Assembly: GCF_020748185.1 (NCBI RefSeq)
Contig: NZ_JAHZMO010000009.1
Coordinates: 62,001-126,000 of the forward strand
Length of the DNA stretch: 64,000 bases
Direction: 5' to 3'
Origin: Terrisporobacter petrolearius
GTDB lineage: Bacteria > Bacillota > Clostridia > Peptostreptococcales > Peptostreptococcaceae
Shown: positions 63,828 to 64,000 of the stretch, piece after piece
How positions within the stretch are numbered: position 1 is the first letter of the stretch
Layout: each line of letters opens with the position of its first letter
Translations under genes and position numbers: made by a program
Notes under the pieces: generated by a model
The model's input: the letters and a program-made list of their open reading frames with translations, nothing else
Databases searched by the model: none
What the model was told of the DNA's origin: nothing

Positions 63828-64000
63828 ATGAAAAATAATATAATTTTTAGAAGTTTACTAATAAGTCTATCTTTTTGTGTTCTTCTTGCATCATATTTCA
63901 TATTGAAAAAAGAGCAAATAGTTGTACATGTAAATGGGAAATCAACAACTGTAAATACTTACTGTGAGACTGTAAAAGAATTATTGAGTGAGAAAAACAT
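63828..64000 (+). CDS. DUF348/G5-type secreted protein, N-terminal part (cut by window edge)
   Basis: ATG 63828 follows AGGGGGAG. A signal anchor (FRSLLISLSFCVLLASYFIL) is followed by QIVVHVNGKSTTVNTYCETV and KELLSEKN, the ubiquitin-like DUF348 repeat at the start of YabE/RpfB-like wall proteins. Such proteins usually continue with a G5 domain and a 3D (lytic transglycosylase-like) domain, which would lie beyond the window. Confidence 0.75.
   Translation, partial: MKNNIIFRSLLISLSFCVLLASYFILKKEQIVVHVNGKSTTVNTYCETVKELLSEKN

Overview
The window is a low-GC, AT-rich stretch of a Firmicutes chromosome, most likely from class Clostridia and probably Peptostreptococcaceae (Paraclostridium/Paeniclostridium-like). 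I judge this from base composition, strong AGGAGG-type ribosome binding sites, T-box and lysine riboswitch leaders, the dnaG-rpoD-trmK-nif3 order, spore-coat-like genes and the anaerobe gene set. The genus is inference, not identification. No rRNA, tRNA, CRISPR array or intact transposase was seen.

Positions 1-7000 are a decayed phage or mobile remnant. It holds a nonsense-mutated repressor facing a Cro-like gene across a set of palindromic operators, a broken antirepressor, DnaD-like and tail-protein fragments, a fused AbrB/HTH remnant and a frameshifted lipoprotein. A few intact small genes (DUF1540, AraC-GyrI regulator, small membrane peptides) survive among them.

Positions 7000-19400 are mostly envelope functions. 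A C-terminally truncated peroxiredoxin is followed by a PP2C phosphatase, two membrane-anchored TPR proteins and a VanW/G5 protein. Then come WG-repeat and MORN-repeat proteins, a YitT transporter, a CAP-domain protein and a polysaccharide deacetylase. Positions 19500-22443 hold the most unusual locus: a 24% cysteine protein, a multicopper-oxidase homologue that has lost nearly all copper ligands, and a very small radical-SAM-like protein.

Positions 22800-34200 carry the macromolecular synthesis operon (dnaG, rpoD, trmK, Nif3-like), a tryptophan T-box with trpP, an RdhA/QueG-like Fe-S protein, a structured RNA candidate, alr and mntP. Positions 34300-39700 carry a rubrerythrin-like gene and a T-box whose specifier region contains overlapping GAA and AAC codons. 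The T-box lies upstream of a degraded non-discriminating aspartyl-tRNA synthetase and an intact gatCAB.

Positions 39800-46400 hold cls, a PLP decarboxylase, an MscS channel, a DedA-like protein, lplA and a lipoprotein. Positions 46400-55700 hold two duplicated lysine-riboswitch/NhaC-type transporter units, tcdA, a third NhaC protein, a pentapeptide-repeat channel-like protein and a KamA-family radical SAM enzyme. The latter has arginine where lysine 2,3-aminomutase has a substrate-binding aspartate.

The end (55900-64000) holds regulators, an iron alcohol dehydrogenase, a WYL/GyrI/YoaP operon, a DUF362 ferredoxin, a BFD-like protein, a structured intergenic RNA candidate, an alpha/beta hydrolase and the start of a DUF348/G5-type secreted protein. 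A dispersed non-coding repeat occurs in at least four intergenic spaces.
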